From positions 1-33,082 of the forward strand of contig CAZRUH010000004.1 in assembly GCA_964603325.1 (NCBI GenBank): DNA of 33,082 nucleotides. Reading direction: 5' to 3'. The DNA is from LSNR01 sp964603325 (GTDB lineage Bacteria; Patescibacteriota; Minisyncoccia; Moranbacterales; UBA9337). Position 1 is the first letter of the stretch; each line of letters opens with the position of its first letter. Under the pieces are notes generated by a model. The model did no database searches and had not been told where the DNA came from. It saw nothing but the letters and a program-made list of their open reading frames with translations. The position numbers and the translations under genes were made by a program. Shown piece by piece: positions 8,795 to 17,062 of this stretch.

Positions 8795-9508
8795 TTACCC
8801 CAAAAAATATCTCAAACTGTAAATCCAATCCTCATCACCATCTTTTTCCTTTTGCGCCAACAACCATTCCAAATATCCTCTATCTTCTTGCGCAATTTCC
8901 GACAACAGGCGATTTTGATATTTTCCAAAAGTTAATTTTCTAATCAATGCGGGATTTTTTGAAATTTCAATCATCTTGTTTAAAATATTGCCTTCTGAAT
9001 CCATATCAGAAACTTCTTTCATTTTTTTGTAAAGATGTTTAAAAATTGCTTCTAAAACCAAAACGTCTCCCTCGGCGCTGTGAGGATTTGCATTTATGTT
9101 TATACCATAATAATATCTTAAAAATTGCAAGTTGTACTCGGGAATTTCTTGTTTCTCATCCAAATAACGAGCCACTCTTAAGGTGCAGATATTTTTTTCA
9201 ATTTTTACCCCCTCCGCCTTCAATATTGCCATATCAAATTTAGCATTGTGCGCTACTAAAATATTTTTATTTAAAAGTTTTTGCAGTTCCTTTTTTGTTT
9301 GGCTATCTTTAAAACTTTCTTCATTTTTTACCATTTCATTTGTAATGTGTGTAATGCTCATTGCTTTAATTGATATCGGAATTTTCGGTTTAAAATTTTT
9401 AGTGGTAATTTTACCCCCGATTTTATAACAAATTTGACACAAACGATCCTTGTCAACATCATTACCTGTAGTTTCCGTATCTAAAAACAATAAGTTTTTT
9501 TTATTCAT
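8795..9508 (-). CDS. DnaQ-like 3'-5' exonuclease with ExoX-type C-terminal domain
   Basis: A 237-aa DEDDh exonuclease. Exo I motif DTETTG gives Asp10 and Glu12; Exo II is AHNAKFD with Asp92; Exo III is HSAEGD with His143 and Asp148. After a linker, residues 193-219 (LTFGKYQNRLLSEIA, then YLEWLL) match the small FGKYkg...YLxWLL domain (DUF3820/ExoX C-terminal type) found on some exonucleases. It could be a free proofreading or repair nuclease; it lacks a polymerase domain and is smaller than the PolC-type. It is the last gene of the gyrA operon, 5 bases after tsaE. Confidence 0.88.
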   Translation of the reverse strand: MNKKNLLFLDTETTGNDVDKDRLCQICYKIGGKITTKNFKPKIPISIKAMSITHITNEMVKNEESFKDSQTKKELQKLLNKNILVAHNAKFDMAILKAEGVKIEKNICTLRVARYLDEKQEIPEYNLQFLRYYYGININANPHSAEGDVLVLEAIFKHLYKKMKEVSDMDSEGNILNKMIEISKNPALIRKLTFGKYQNRLLSEIAQEDRGYLEWLLAQKEKDGDEDWIYSLRYFLG

Positions 9509-9513
9509 ATTTT

Positions 9514-9942
9514 TTATTTAAAAATTATTTTCCTTTTATTTTCGCTTATGTAAAGAAACTCTATTTTTTTACTTTTTTGAGGAATTATCTCTTTTATTTT
9601 TTCCGCCCATTCAATAATCACAATATTTTTTCCATATTCCACCAATTCTTTCCACCCCAAATCCATCATATCATCTCCACCAATACGATATGCATCTATG
9701 TGATAAACATTTTCAATGTTTTTATCATTTAAAATTTTATATTCTTTCATAATAACAAATGTTGGACTGGTATAAGGACCTTTTGCGCCCAATCCTTGTA
9801 AAACTCCCTGAGAAAAACTTGTTTTTCCCGTTCCCAAATCACCATAAAGACAAACTATTTCCCCTCCCGAAAGTTTGCTTGCGAAAGATTTCCCCAAATC
9901 AACGGTCTCTTTGCGATTTTTCGTAATAATTTCTTTAGTCAT
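9514..9942 (-). CDS. tsaE: tRNA threonylcarbamoyladenosine biosynthesis ATPase TsaE
   Basis: A 142-aa P-loop ATPase that works with TsaB and TsaD to place the t6A modification at position 37 of ANN-decoding tRNAs. Walker A is GDLGTGKT (34-41); TSPTF (58-62), the HIDAYRI strand and VIIEWAEK are the family's other landmarks. Length is normal. I start it at the ATG of MTKEIITK, 5 bases after the comM stop; a TTG three codons earlier is the alternative and would overlap comM by four bases. TsaB and TsaD are not in the window. Confidence 0.94.
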   Translation of the reverse strand: MTKEIITKNRKETVDLGKSFASKLSGGEIVCLYGDLGTGKTSFSQGVLQGLGAKGPYTSPTFVIMKEYKILNDKNIENVYHIDAYRIGGDDMMDLGWKELVEYGKNIVIIEWAEKIKEIIPQKSKKIEFLYISENKRKIIFK

Positions 9943-9947
9943 AAAAA

Positions 9948-11483
9948 TCAATTATTTTTAAAACGATACTGGATACTTTCGGCAATGTGTTCCGTTAAAA
10001 TATTTTCTGATTCTTCCAAGTCCGCAATAGTGCGAGCTATTTTTATCAAACGATAATATGATCTGGCGCTAAGACCCATTGAAGATACCGCTTCTTTCAA
10101 GAGTTTAATTGAATTTTCATTCAGTTGACAAAAATTTTTAATTTCATTTGATGTCATTTCGCTGTTGGTAAATTTGCCAATTTTTTCAAATCTTTTCCTT
10201 TGAATTTTTCTGGCACTTTCCACTCTTTTGCGAATTTCTGCGCTATTTTCTCCGGCATTGTCTTCTTGAAGTTTTTCAAATTTTATTCTCGGAACTTCAA
10301 TTTGCAAATCAATTCTGTCCAATATCGGTCCCGATATTTTTCTTTGATAATTTGCCACCTGTGCCGGTGAACAAGAACATGATTTTTCCGTATCGGTAGC
10401 GTTTCCGCAAGGACAAGGATTCATTGAAGCCACCAAAGTAAATCTTGCCGGAAAGTTAAGAGAACCTTTGGCGCGAGAAACAGTAATAACGCCATCTTCC
10501 AAAGGTTGTCGCAAGCTTTCCATCACATTTTTGGGAAACTCGGCAAATTCATCCAAAAATAACACTCCTCTATGAGCCAAACTGATTTCACCAGGTGTCG
10601 GATAAGCGCCTCCCCCGACCAATGAAACCGCGCTGGCGCTGTGATGTGGAGATCTGAACGGTCTTTGTGTCAACAATGATTCTTTTTTGGGGAGTTTTCC
10701 CGATATTGAAAAAATTTTAGTAATTTCCAAAGCTTCTTCCAAAGAAAGTTTTGGCAAAATTGATGCCATAGTTTTTGCCAATAATGTTTTTCCCGATCCC
10801 GGAGGACCGTTCATAATAACATTGTGTCCTCCGGCAGCCGCAATTTCCAAAGCCCTTTTCGCATGCTCTTGTCCGCGAACATAAGACATATCGGTTTCAT
10901 AATCTTGAGTTTCAAATAACTTTTCCGGGCTTAATCTTTTAAATGGTTTTATTTTTTCTTTTTCTCGCAAATGATTTACCAATTCAAAAAGGCTGTCTAC
11001 CGGAATAATTTCCACCCCGTTAACCACACTTGCTTCTTTGGCATTTTCTATGGGAAGATATATTTCCCTAAAACCTTTTTCTTTTGCCGTTAAAACAATC
11101 GGCAAAACACCTTGCACCGGACGACTTTTGCCCGCCAAAGATAACTCTCCCAAAAAAAGTTTATTTTCCACATCAAAGGATAATTGATCTGATTCCAATA
11201 AAAAACTAATAGCTATCGGAATATCATATATCGGAGTAAATTTTGGCAAATCGGCGGGAGCTAAATTAACCGTGATTCTGCCACATCTGTAGGGAGGAAC
11301 AAAACCACTGTTTTTTATAGCGCTACCAACTCTATCTCTGGATTCTTTTATTNNNNNNNNNNCCGTATCCGGTAAACCGACAATTGCGAAACTATGTAAT
11401 CCCTTTGAAAGAATGTCCGTTTCCACTTCCACCAACTCACTATCCAAACCAATGGTTGTTGCCGAAAAAATTTTTGATGACAT
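9948..11483 (-). CDS. comM: YifB/ComM family Mg-chelatase-like AAA ATPase (contains assembly gap)
   Basis: A YifB/ComM AAA+ ATPase; ComM is a hexameric helicase that promotes branch migration when transformed DNA integrates. The N-terminal Lon-like subdomain has IVGLPDT, IKESRDRVGSAIKNSGF and the TVNLAPADLPK motif. The ATPase part has Walker A GPPGSGKT (226-233, counting the gap as four residues) and Walker B VLFLDEFAEF; CPCGN and CSCSP lead into the SGPILDRIDLQ sensor region. Ten Ns at 11353-11362 fall between GLPDT and IKES. Homologues have only about one residue there, so real length is probably about 508 aa. It precedes tsaE in the gyrA operon. With comF nearby it hints at DNA uptake, though comM is also widespread in non-competent bacteria. 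Confidence 0.93.
   Translation of the reverse strand: MSSKIFSATTIGLDSELVEVETDILSKGLHSFAIVGLPDTXXXXIKESRDRVGSAIKNSGFVPPYRCGRITVNLAPADLPKFTPIYDIPIAISFLLESDQLSFDVENKLFLGELSLAGKSRPVQGVLPIVLTAKEKGFREIYLPIENAKEASVVNGVEIIPVDSLFELVNHLREKEKIKPFKRLSPEKLFETQDYETDMSYVRGQEHAKRALEIAAAGGHNVIMNGPPGSGKTLLAKTMASILPKLSLEEALEITKIFSISGKLPKKESLLTQRPFRSPHHSASAVSLVGGGAYPTPGEISLAHRGVLFLDEFAEFPKNVMESLRQPLEDGVITVSRAKGSLNFPARFTLVASMNPCPCGNATDTEKSCSCSPAQVANYQRKISGPILDRIDLQIEVPRIKFEKLQEDNAGENSAEIRKRVESARKIQRKRFEKIGKFTNSEMTSNEIKNFCQLNENSIKLLKEAVSSMGLSARSYYRLIKIARTIADLEESENILTEHIAESIQYRFKNN
11353..11362. other. assembly gap of 10 N
   Basis: Ten unresolved bases inside comM. On the coding strand the flanks read ...GAT-ACG-G, gap, A-ATA-AAA-GAA. 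Family members have Asp-Thr-Ala-(Val/Ile)-Lys-Glu, which needs one base here (G-C-A, Ala). Ten Ns exceed one by nine, so the reading frame is kept by chance or design. Confidence 0.97.
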
Positions 11484-11508
11484 AACTTAAAAAATGAAAT
11501 CCCAAAAA

Positions 11509-12591
11509 TCAGTTTTGAGACTTTTCCAAATAAACAGTCTGCGTCGGATAAGCAAATTCTATGCCTTCTTCTTCAAATTTTTTATAAATATCCAAATTTA
11601 TTTCTTGTTGAATATCAAGATATTTTCTTTTATCGGATGAATTTACAAAATATACCGTTTCAAAATTCAAACTAAAATCCCCATAGGTTGTAAAATGACA
11701 TCTGTCAAATTCCACTTCTTTTTTTTCAGAAATAATAATTTCAATAAACTCCGGGATTTGTTCCAATTTTTTAGCGCTCAAACCATATACAACACCCAAA
11801 ACAAAAGTTACTCTTCTTCTATCCATTTTTTTAAAATTTTGAACACGAGCGCCGGTAATATCTCTGTTGGACACAACCAATTCTTGTCCTTGAGGTGTTT
11901 TTAACCGAGTGGTTTTTATTCCAATATGTTCCACCGTACCAACATCATTTCCAACTTGTATTCTTTGCCCAACTTTAAATGGCTTATCCAGATAAATGGA
12001 AACCGCAGCGATAATATCGCTCAAAATATCTTTCGCCGCCATAGCCATGGCGATGCCACCGATACCCATTCCGGCAATCGCGGAAGTTACGTTAACGCCC
12101 ATATTTGATAATAGCAACAAAACCGCCGTTATCCAAAGCACAAACTTTAAAATTTTGCTAATAGTTTTAATTACCGCTGTTTCCTCAACTCTCTCCTTTT
12201 CATTGGCATCGGTATCGGTTATTTTTTCAACCACTTTCCCCGCCGAATAATCTATGACTTTTTGAAGAATTAAAACCGTCTGCAGTGCAACGGTCGCCAT
12301 AATGATCCTATTAAAAAGCAACTTAAACCATATTGCCAAATTTAAAAAATGGAAAGAAATAAATAAGGCAATAAACAAATAAAAAGGAGGTTTAACGCTT
12401 TTGATTAAATCAACAAAAAAATCGTCTATGTCCGTTTTTGTTTTTTTTGTTATTTTTTCAATTTTTTTAATTAGGAAAAACTGAAAAATTTTAAAAAGAA
12501 TCAATGAACCTAGAAAAATAATCAGCGCTTTAAAATAATTAGCGCCATCATTTCCCCAAAATTGAAAATCTAAAATTTTTTGAATATCCAT
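11509..12591 (-). CDS. MscS-family mechanosensitive ion channel
   Basis: A 360-aa small-conductance mechanosensitive channel that opens under membrane tension to release solutes. Membrane helices lie near residues 20-42, 68-90, 93-112 and 145-162; the pore-lining helix is the Gly/Ala-rich stretch AIAGMGIGGIAMAMAAKDIL (171-190), followed by the MscS beta domain (DKPFKVGQRIQVG, then VEHIGIKTTRLKTPQGQELVVSN broken over 202-240) and an alpha/beta C-terminal domain. With extra N-terminal helices it is closer to YnaI-type than to the three-helix MscS. It starts 19 bases after gyrA, in the same operon as comM and tsaE; the grouping looks like genome compaction rather than shared function. Confidence 0.93.
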   Translation of the reverse strand: MDIQKILDFQFWGNDGANYFKALIIFLGSLILFKIFQFFLIKKIEKITKKTKTDIDDFFVDLIKSVKPPFYLFIALFISFHFLNLAIWFKLLFNRIIMATVALQTVLILQKVIDYSAGKVVEKITDTDANEKERVEETAVIKTISKILKFVLWITAVLLLLSNMGVNVTSAIAGMGIGGIAMAMAAKDILSDIIAAVSIYLDKPFKVGQRIQVGNDVGTVEHIGIKTTRLKTPQGQELVVSNRDITGARVQNFKKMDRRRVTFVLGVVYGLSAKKLEQIPEFIEIIISEKKEVEFDRCHFTTYGDFSLNFETVYFVNSSDKRKYLDIQQEINLDIYKKFEEEGIEFAYPTQTVYLEKSQN

Positions 12592-12610
12592 ATTTTTAAC
12601 TTATTATTTT

Positions 12611-15052
12611 TTAAAGAATTGCGGATGCTCCAACCTTATCACCACTTTTAATATTCATAATCTTTACTCCCTGAGTTGCTCTCCCCAAGACGGATATGCT
12701 TTCTAGCGGAGTTCTTATCACTTGTCCTTTTACGGAAGTGACAAACAAATCTCTATCTAAGTCATTAGTATTAATGACGCTTGCGCCCACCAACTTTCCC
12801 GTTTTTGCCGTTATTTTTGCCGTCTTAATTCCGGACCCTCCCCTCTTTTGTATTTTATATAAAGATAAATTGCTTCTTTTGCCATAACCAAACTCACTTA
12901 TTGCCAACAATTGATTGCTTTTTTGATTTCGGAAGATTGAATCCATGCCAACAACTTTATCACTTTCTTTCAATCTTATTCCTCTAACTCCGGAAGCGGA
13001 GCGACCCATAGCACGCACATCTTTTTCATTAAATTTAATAGCCTGACCGCCCGATGTTGCCATAATAATTTCATCATTTCCCGTTGTTGCCTTAACCCAT
13101 CTTAATTCATCGCCCTTTTTTAGTTTTATCGCCACCAAACCACTCTTTCTGACATTGTCAAATTCTGAAAGTTTAACCCTTTTAACTACGCCCTTTTTTG
13201 TGGCCATAAAGAAAAATTTGAAAACATCATCCTTATTAAAAGCAATCATTTCTGTCACTCTTTCTTCGGAAGATAACTGTAAAAAATTTACCAGCGCTTG
13301 TCCCCTAGCCGTCCTTGTCGCCTCAGGAATTTCATATGCCTTGGTTTGAAAAACTTTTCCGCTATTTGTAAAAAATAACAAATTATCATGCGACATTACC
13401 GCATAAACTTGAGAAATAATATCATCCTCTTTTATGTTGGCGCCAATAACTCCCTTACCTCCTCTTTTTTGTGTTCTATAAACACCTGGCTTCATTCTTT
13501 TTATGTATCCGCTTTGAGAAAGTGTGATTATAAATTCCTCGTTGGCAACCAGATCTTCTTGATTAAACTCACCAATTTTTCCCTTGATAACTCTTGTTTT
13601 TCTATCGTCGCCATATTGTTCTCTTATACTTTTTAATTCTTTCTTAACAAGATTCATCAACTTAACCCTACTTTTTAAAATAGCTTCCAATTTGGCAATT
13701 AATTTTAACTTTTCTGTCAACTCGTCCTCTATTTTTTTCCTTTCCAATCCGGCAAGTGTTTGCAATTTCATTTCTAAAATAGCGTCTGCTTGTTTATCGG
13801 AAAATTTAAATTTTTTAATCAAGTTACCGTGCGCTTCCGTGCGTGTCTTTGATTTTTTGATTGTCTTTATCACTTCGTCTATGTGATCTAATGCTTTTTT
13901 TAGACCTTCCAGAATATGTGCGCGATCTTTTGCTTTTTGCAATTCAAATTTTGTCCTTCTGGTTACAACCACCTCTCGGTGATTTACATAATATTCCAAC
14001 GACGATTTAAGGCTTAGGACCTGAGGCTCAATGCCATCAACCAGTGCCAACATGTTTACATTAAAGTTTTTTTGCAAGTCTGTTAAAGAATATAATCTGT
14101 TTAACACTTTTTCCGGAAAGGAATCTTTTTTTAATTCAATAACTATTCGTACGCCTTCTTTATCAGATTCATCTCTTAATGTTTTTATACCTTGTATTTT
14201 CTGCTCTTTAACCAAATTAGCTATTTTTTCAATTAAAGTAGCTTTGTTTGTTAGATATGTTATTTCAGAAATAATAATCTTGAATGATCCTTTTTTATTT
14301 TCCGAAATAATCGCCTTTGCTCTAGTTGTAATTTTTCCCTTTCCGGTAGCATACGCCTCCCTAATATCTTTTTGGTTATAAATAATTCCTCCGGTTGGAA
14401 AATCGGGTCCTTTGATAAATTCCATCAAATCATCAACTGTTGCTTTGGGATTATCAATTAAATATATTGTGGCATCAATAACCTCATTTAAGTTATGTGG
14501 GGGAATGTTCGTTGCCATTCCGACAGCAATACCCATTGATCCGTTTAAAAGCAAATTTGGCAACCTAGCCGGCAAAACTGTCGGCTCTTTGTGAATTCCA
14601 TCAAAATTTGGAACAAAATCAACGGTATCTTTTTCTATATCAAACAGCATTTCTTCCGCTATTTTTCTAAGTTTTGCTTCCGTATAACGATAAGCGGCCG
14701 CACCATCTCCATCCATTGAACCGAAGTTTCCCTGCCCCCAAATTAAAGGATAACGAAGTGAAAAATCCTGCGCCATTCGCACCATAGTATCATAAACGGC
14801 GGTATCACCGTGAGGATGATATTTTCCCAAAACCTCACCGACAACAGTTGCCGACTTTCTGAATTTAGCATTTGATTTTAGTCCCGTTTTCCACATTGAA
14901 TACAATATTCTTCTGTGCACGGGTTTTAGTCCATCCCTAACATCCGGCAAAGCTCTTGACACAATCACACTCATTGCATAATCCAAATAGGACTGCTTAA
15001 CTTCTTCAACTATTCGCTGGTTTTGTATATTTTCTTTTTCTTCAGTTTTCAT
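12611..15052 (-). CDS. gyrA: DNA gyrase subunit A
   Basis: An 813-aa type IIA topoisomerase subunit that breaks and rejoins DNA to introduce negative supercoils with GyrB. The winged-helix region holds the catalytic tyrosine Tyr123 in AAAYRYTEAKL. The GyrA-box is present as QKRGGKG in the C-terminal beta-pinwheel, which separates it from ParC. In the quinolone-determining region HPHGDTAVYD, Thr84 stands at the E. coli Ser83 position and Asp88 at the Asp87 position; Thr is common in wild-type gyrases. Later pinwheel blades repeat the QKRGGSG pattern. It lies 11 bases after a 75-aa membrane protein gene. gyrB is elsewhere. Confidence 0.97.
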   Translation of the reverse strand: MKTEEKENIQNQRIVEEVKQSYLDYAMSVIVSRALPDVRDGLKPVHRRILYSMWKTGLKSNAKFRKSATVVGEVLGKYHPHGDTAVYDTMVRMAQDFSLRYPLIWGQGNFGSMDGDGAAAYRYTEAKLRKIAEEMLFDIEKDTVDFVPNFDGIHKEPTVLPARLPNLLLNGSMGIAVGMATNIPPHNLNEVIDATIYLIDNPKATVDDLMEFIKGPDFPTGGIIYNQKDIREAYATGKGKITTRAKAIISENKKGSFKIIISEITYLTNKATLIEKIANLVKEQKIQGIKTLRDESDKEGVRIVIELKKDSFPEKVLNRLYSLTDLQKNFNVNMLALVDGIEPQVLSLKSSLEYYVNHREVVVTRRTKFELQKAKDRAHILEGLKKALDHIDEVIKTIKKSKTRTEAHGNLIKKFKFSDKQADAILEMKLQTLAGLERKKIEDELTEKLKLIAKLEAILKSRVKLMNLVKKELKSIREQYGDDRKTRVIKGKIGEFNQEDLVANEEFIITLSQSGYIKRMKPGVYRTQKRGGKGVIGANIKEDDIISQVYAVMSHDNLLFFTNSGKVFQTKAYEIPEATRTARGQALVNFLQLSSEERVTEMIAFNKDDVFKFFFMATKKGVVKRVKLSEFDNVRKSGLVAIKLKKGDELRWVKATTGNDEIIMATSGGQAIKFNEKDVRAMGRSASGVRGIRLKESDKVVGMDSIFRNQKSNQLLAISEFGYGKRSNLSLYKIQKRGGSGIKTAKITAKTGKLVGASVINTNDLDRDLFVTSVKGQVIRTPLESISVLGRATQGVKIMNIKSGDKVGASAIL

Positions 15053-15063
15053 AAATTTCTTAA

Positions 15064-15291
15064 CTAATTTTTATCACCGCCAGAATTATCCGTTTTGTTA
15101 TTTTCATTTATCAAAAAATTTTCACTATTACTAAAATTTGCATCCTTTCTTTCGCTAATCAGTTCCTTTGATGAAAAAAACCAAATTATCAACAAAAAGA
15201 ACATACAAACGGCCACCGCTAACCAAACATAGCGAATCCTTTTTTCTTCCGGCATTTGCCTAATTTCTTCAATTTTATCATATATGCTCAT
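15064..15291 (-). CDS. small single-span membrane protein upstream of gyrA
   Basis: A 75-aa protein with a charged N-terminus (MSIYDKIEEIRQMPEEKRIRYV), one membrane helix at about residues 23-43 and a polar, Asn/Glu-rich tail. The Pro-Glu-Glu-Lys-Arg stretch just ahead of the helix looks like an amphipathic cytosolic segment. It is not recognisable as a known family. It sits 15 bases after another tiny gene and 11 bases before gyrA, so it is almost certainly expressed. The topology is most likely N-in with the tail outside, by the positive-inside rule. Confidence 0.7.
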   Translation of the reverse strand: MSIYDKIEEIRQMPEEKRIRYVWLAVAVCMFFLLIIWFFSSKELISERKDANFSNSENFLINENNKTDNSGGDKN

Positions 15292-15306
15292 AGCTCGTCT
15301 TTAAAA

Positions 15307-15519
15307 TTAATCCGGCAAATCATCCAAATCACAATCTATCACCATTTTTAATTCTTCCAAAAATTCCTCCCGTTCAACTTTCCCAAGACTGGAAGTAAAA
15401 TCATCAATCTTTTTTTTCGTTAATTCGCCATTCTCATAATACTCCAAAAAGTCATTAACCACATTTGTCCACCGATTCATACTGTTTTCCATAAACATTC
15501 CTATTCTTTGTTGTTCCAT
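15307..15519 (-). CDS. small acidic hypothetical protein
   Basis: A 70-aa soluble, helix-rich, acidic protein (MEQQRIGMFMENSMNRW start, ending in DCDLDDLPD). I do not recognise it. Tryptophan and several acidic/basic heptads suggest a small helical bundle or a binding partner. It is preceded by the UPF0173 hydrolase gene (29-base gap) and followed 15 bases later by the 75-aa membrane protein, in a clear operon with gyrA. An alternative start at an internal Met (residue 8, 10 or 14) is possible. Confidence 0.65.
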   Translation of the reverse strand: MEQQRIGMFMENSMNRWTNVVNDFLEYYENGELTKKKIDDFTSSLGKVEREEFLEELKMVIDCDLDDLPD

Positions 15520-15548
15520 AATAATATAAAAATAAAATATAAATCTAA

Positions 15549-16211
15549 CTATGATTTCATCAAAATAACGTCCATATTTTTATCCACCAAATCCTTTTCT
15601 TTGATCGTTATCTTACTAACATTGTCTTTGGGACAATTTCCAATTTCCGAACAGAATTCTTTTTCACTTGACAATCCTTCTATTTTTAATCCCGGCACAT
15701 TAAAATGCATGGGAATTATAATTTTTGGCTCCATTTTTTTGGCTACTTTCAGGGCAACTTTTCCGTCAATTGTATATTTTCCTCCAACGGGAATAAATAA
15801 AATATCTACCGCGCCAATCTTATCCAATTGTTTGGCATTAAGTTCTGAGCCCAAATCACCCAAATGACATACTTTAATACCCTCAACATCCAAAACAAAA
15901 ATTGTATTTCTTCCTCTTTCAATGCCCTTTTTATCATCGTGATAAGAATCCACTCCTGTCACACCGATACCTTTAATAAAAAATTCTCCCGGGGTGTTAA
16001 TAATGGTAGGATTTCCTTTGAAAGCGCTTATATTATTATGATCATCGTGTTGCGTGTGTGATACAAAAACAATATCTGCTTTGCCTTGTGGCGGTTTTAA
16101 TCCTACGCTCTTATGAAATGGATCAAAAAAAACAACCACATTGTCAGTATTTCTCCCGTTTGGTTTCGCTATTAGTTTAAAACAAGAATGACCGTAATAT
16201 TGTATATTCAT
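15549..16211 (-). CDS. UPF0173-type metallo-beta-lactamase-fold hydrolase
   Basis: A 220-aa metallo-beta-lactamase-fold protein of the UlaG/UPF0173 group, hydrolases whose substrates are mostly unknown. It starts MNIQYYGHSCFKL, the usual first strand with the GHSCF motif. The metal motif reads SHTQHDDHNN (His52, His55, Asp57, His58), i.e. H-x-x-H-x-D-H, one residue longer than the normal H-x-H-x-D-H. Later ligands are present: TPGEFFIKGIGVTGVDSYHD, HLGDLGSELN and IPMHFN. Length is normal. It is the first gene of the run leading to gyrA. The insertion could shift one metal ligand or simply be tolerated. Confidence 0.88.
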   Translation of the reverse strand: MNIQYYGHSCFKLIAKPNGRNTDNVVVFFDPFHKSVGLKPPQGKADIVFVSHTQHDDHNNISAFKGNPTIINTPGEFFIKGIGVTGVDSYHDDKKGIERGRNTIFVLDVEGIKVCHLGDLGSELNAKQLDKIGAVDILFIPVGGKYTIDGKVALKVAKKMEPKIIIPMHFNVPGLKIEGLSSEKEFCSEIGNCPKDNVSKITIKEKDLVDKNMDVILMKS

Positions 16212-16234
16212 AACTTAATCATAGAAAATTACCA

Positions 16235-16254
16235 ATATATCATTTTTGATATAT
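16235..16254. repeat. short inverted repeat between two minus-strand genes
   Basis: ATATATCA, four Ts, then TGATATAT: a perfect 8-bp dyad in the 92-base gap after the CmpX-like gene and before the UPF0173 gene. It is AT-only apart from one pair and has no U-tract on the transcribed side, so it is a weak terminator candidate; it may equally be an operator or chance in AT-rich DNA. Confidence 0.4.
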
Positions 16255-16303
16255 AGCTTTGCCAATTATTATCTTCTTTAAAAAAAAATTTCTAAAGTTA
16301 AAA

Positions 16304-16996
16304 TTACTCTCCTCCACTAAATAATTCTTCTAACAATTCTTCAGCTTTTTTCTTTCCGCCAAATCCAAAAGCAATGCCACCGGCAAGAGAAACACCAAAA
16401 ACAAGACCGGCAAATAAAGTTTGAATTAGTTGAGGAGCAATTTTTAATTGAATTAAACCCGCCATAATGGAAAATAAAACTATTAACCACTTAACTATAT
16501 TTCTTATAATAATGGGGGTTTTTTGTGAAACAACATTTGATCCGGAAACGGCTTTTTCTATCAATTCCGAAATAAATTTTCCGACAACCAATCCAATAAC
16601 CACAATGACCGTAGCAACAATTACATTTGGAATATATAACAATACACTCAACAAGAAGTTAGATATGGCTTTCAAATTTAAAATATCAGAAACTGACAGC
16701 AACGTTCCCACAATTATAAACCATTTAACCATCCAACCAAAAACCCCGGAAATAGTTAAATCCACTTTCATTTCTTTTAATTTCCTTTTTATTTTCGCTG
16801 TTAATATTTTATCAACATATAATTTTGCGGTTATTTTAGTAATTAATTTTCCCACTATGGACGCCAAAATAAGTCCCGCAATCAGAATTACCACCGCCAC
16901 TAATATTGTCGGCAAAAAATAAATAATTTCATCCCACATTCTTTGAAAAGAATAAACCAAAGAATTACTTAAGTTGGACATATTTGTTGTATACAT
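16304..16996 (-). CDS. CmpX-like protein with conserved mechanosensitive-channel TM helices
   Basis: A 230-aa membrane protein with repeated glycine-punctuated helices of the type found as the conserved TM helix domain (CmpX/TM_helix, PF05552-like) in mechanosensitive-channel relatives. Two similar units are visible: LPTILVAVVILIAGLILASI (28-47) and LYIPNVIVATVIVVIGLVVGK (about 115-135), each followed by an amphipathic segment; a third Gly-rich helix pair sits near the C-terminus before GFGGKKKAEELLEELF. There is no MscS beta domain, so it is not a complete MscS channel. It follows the M16 protease gene on the same strand by 66 bases. An alternative start is Met6. Confidence 0.82.
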   Translation of the reverse strand: MYTTNMSNLSNSLVYSFQRMWDEIIYFLPTILVAVVILIAGLILASIVGKLITKITAKLYVDKILTAKIKRKLKEMKVDLTISGVFGWMVKWFIIVGTLLSVSDILNLKAISNFLLSVLLYIPNVIVATVIVVIGLVVGKFISELIEKAVSGSNVVSQKTPIIIRNIVKWLIVLFSIMAGLIQLKIAPQLIQTLFAGLVFGVSLAGGIAFGFGGKKKAEELLEELFSGGE

Positions 16997-17062
16997 TTTT
17001 TTACAAATTAAAATTTATTAACTACCACCGTATGTTACTATAGCATATTATTTAAAAAAACT

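Noticed and set aside
11353..11362. True three-codon insertion in comM
   Set aside because: The run is exactly ten Ns, a common placeholder, and the flanking sequence fits a single missing base better.
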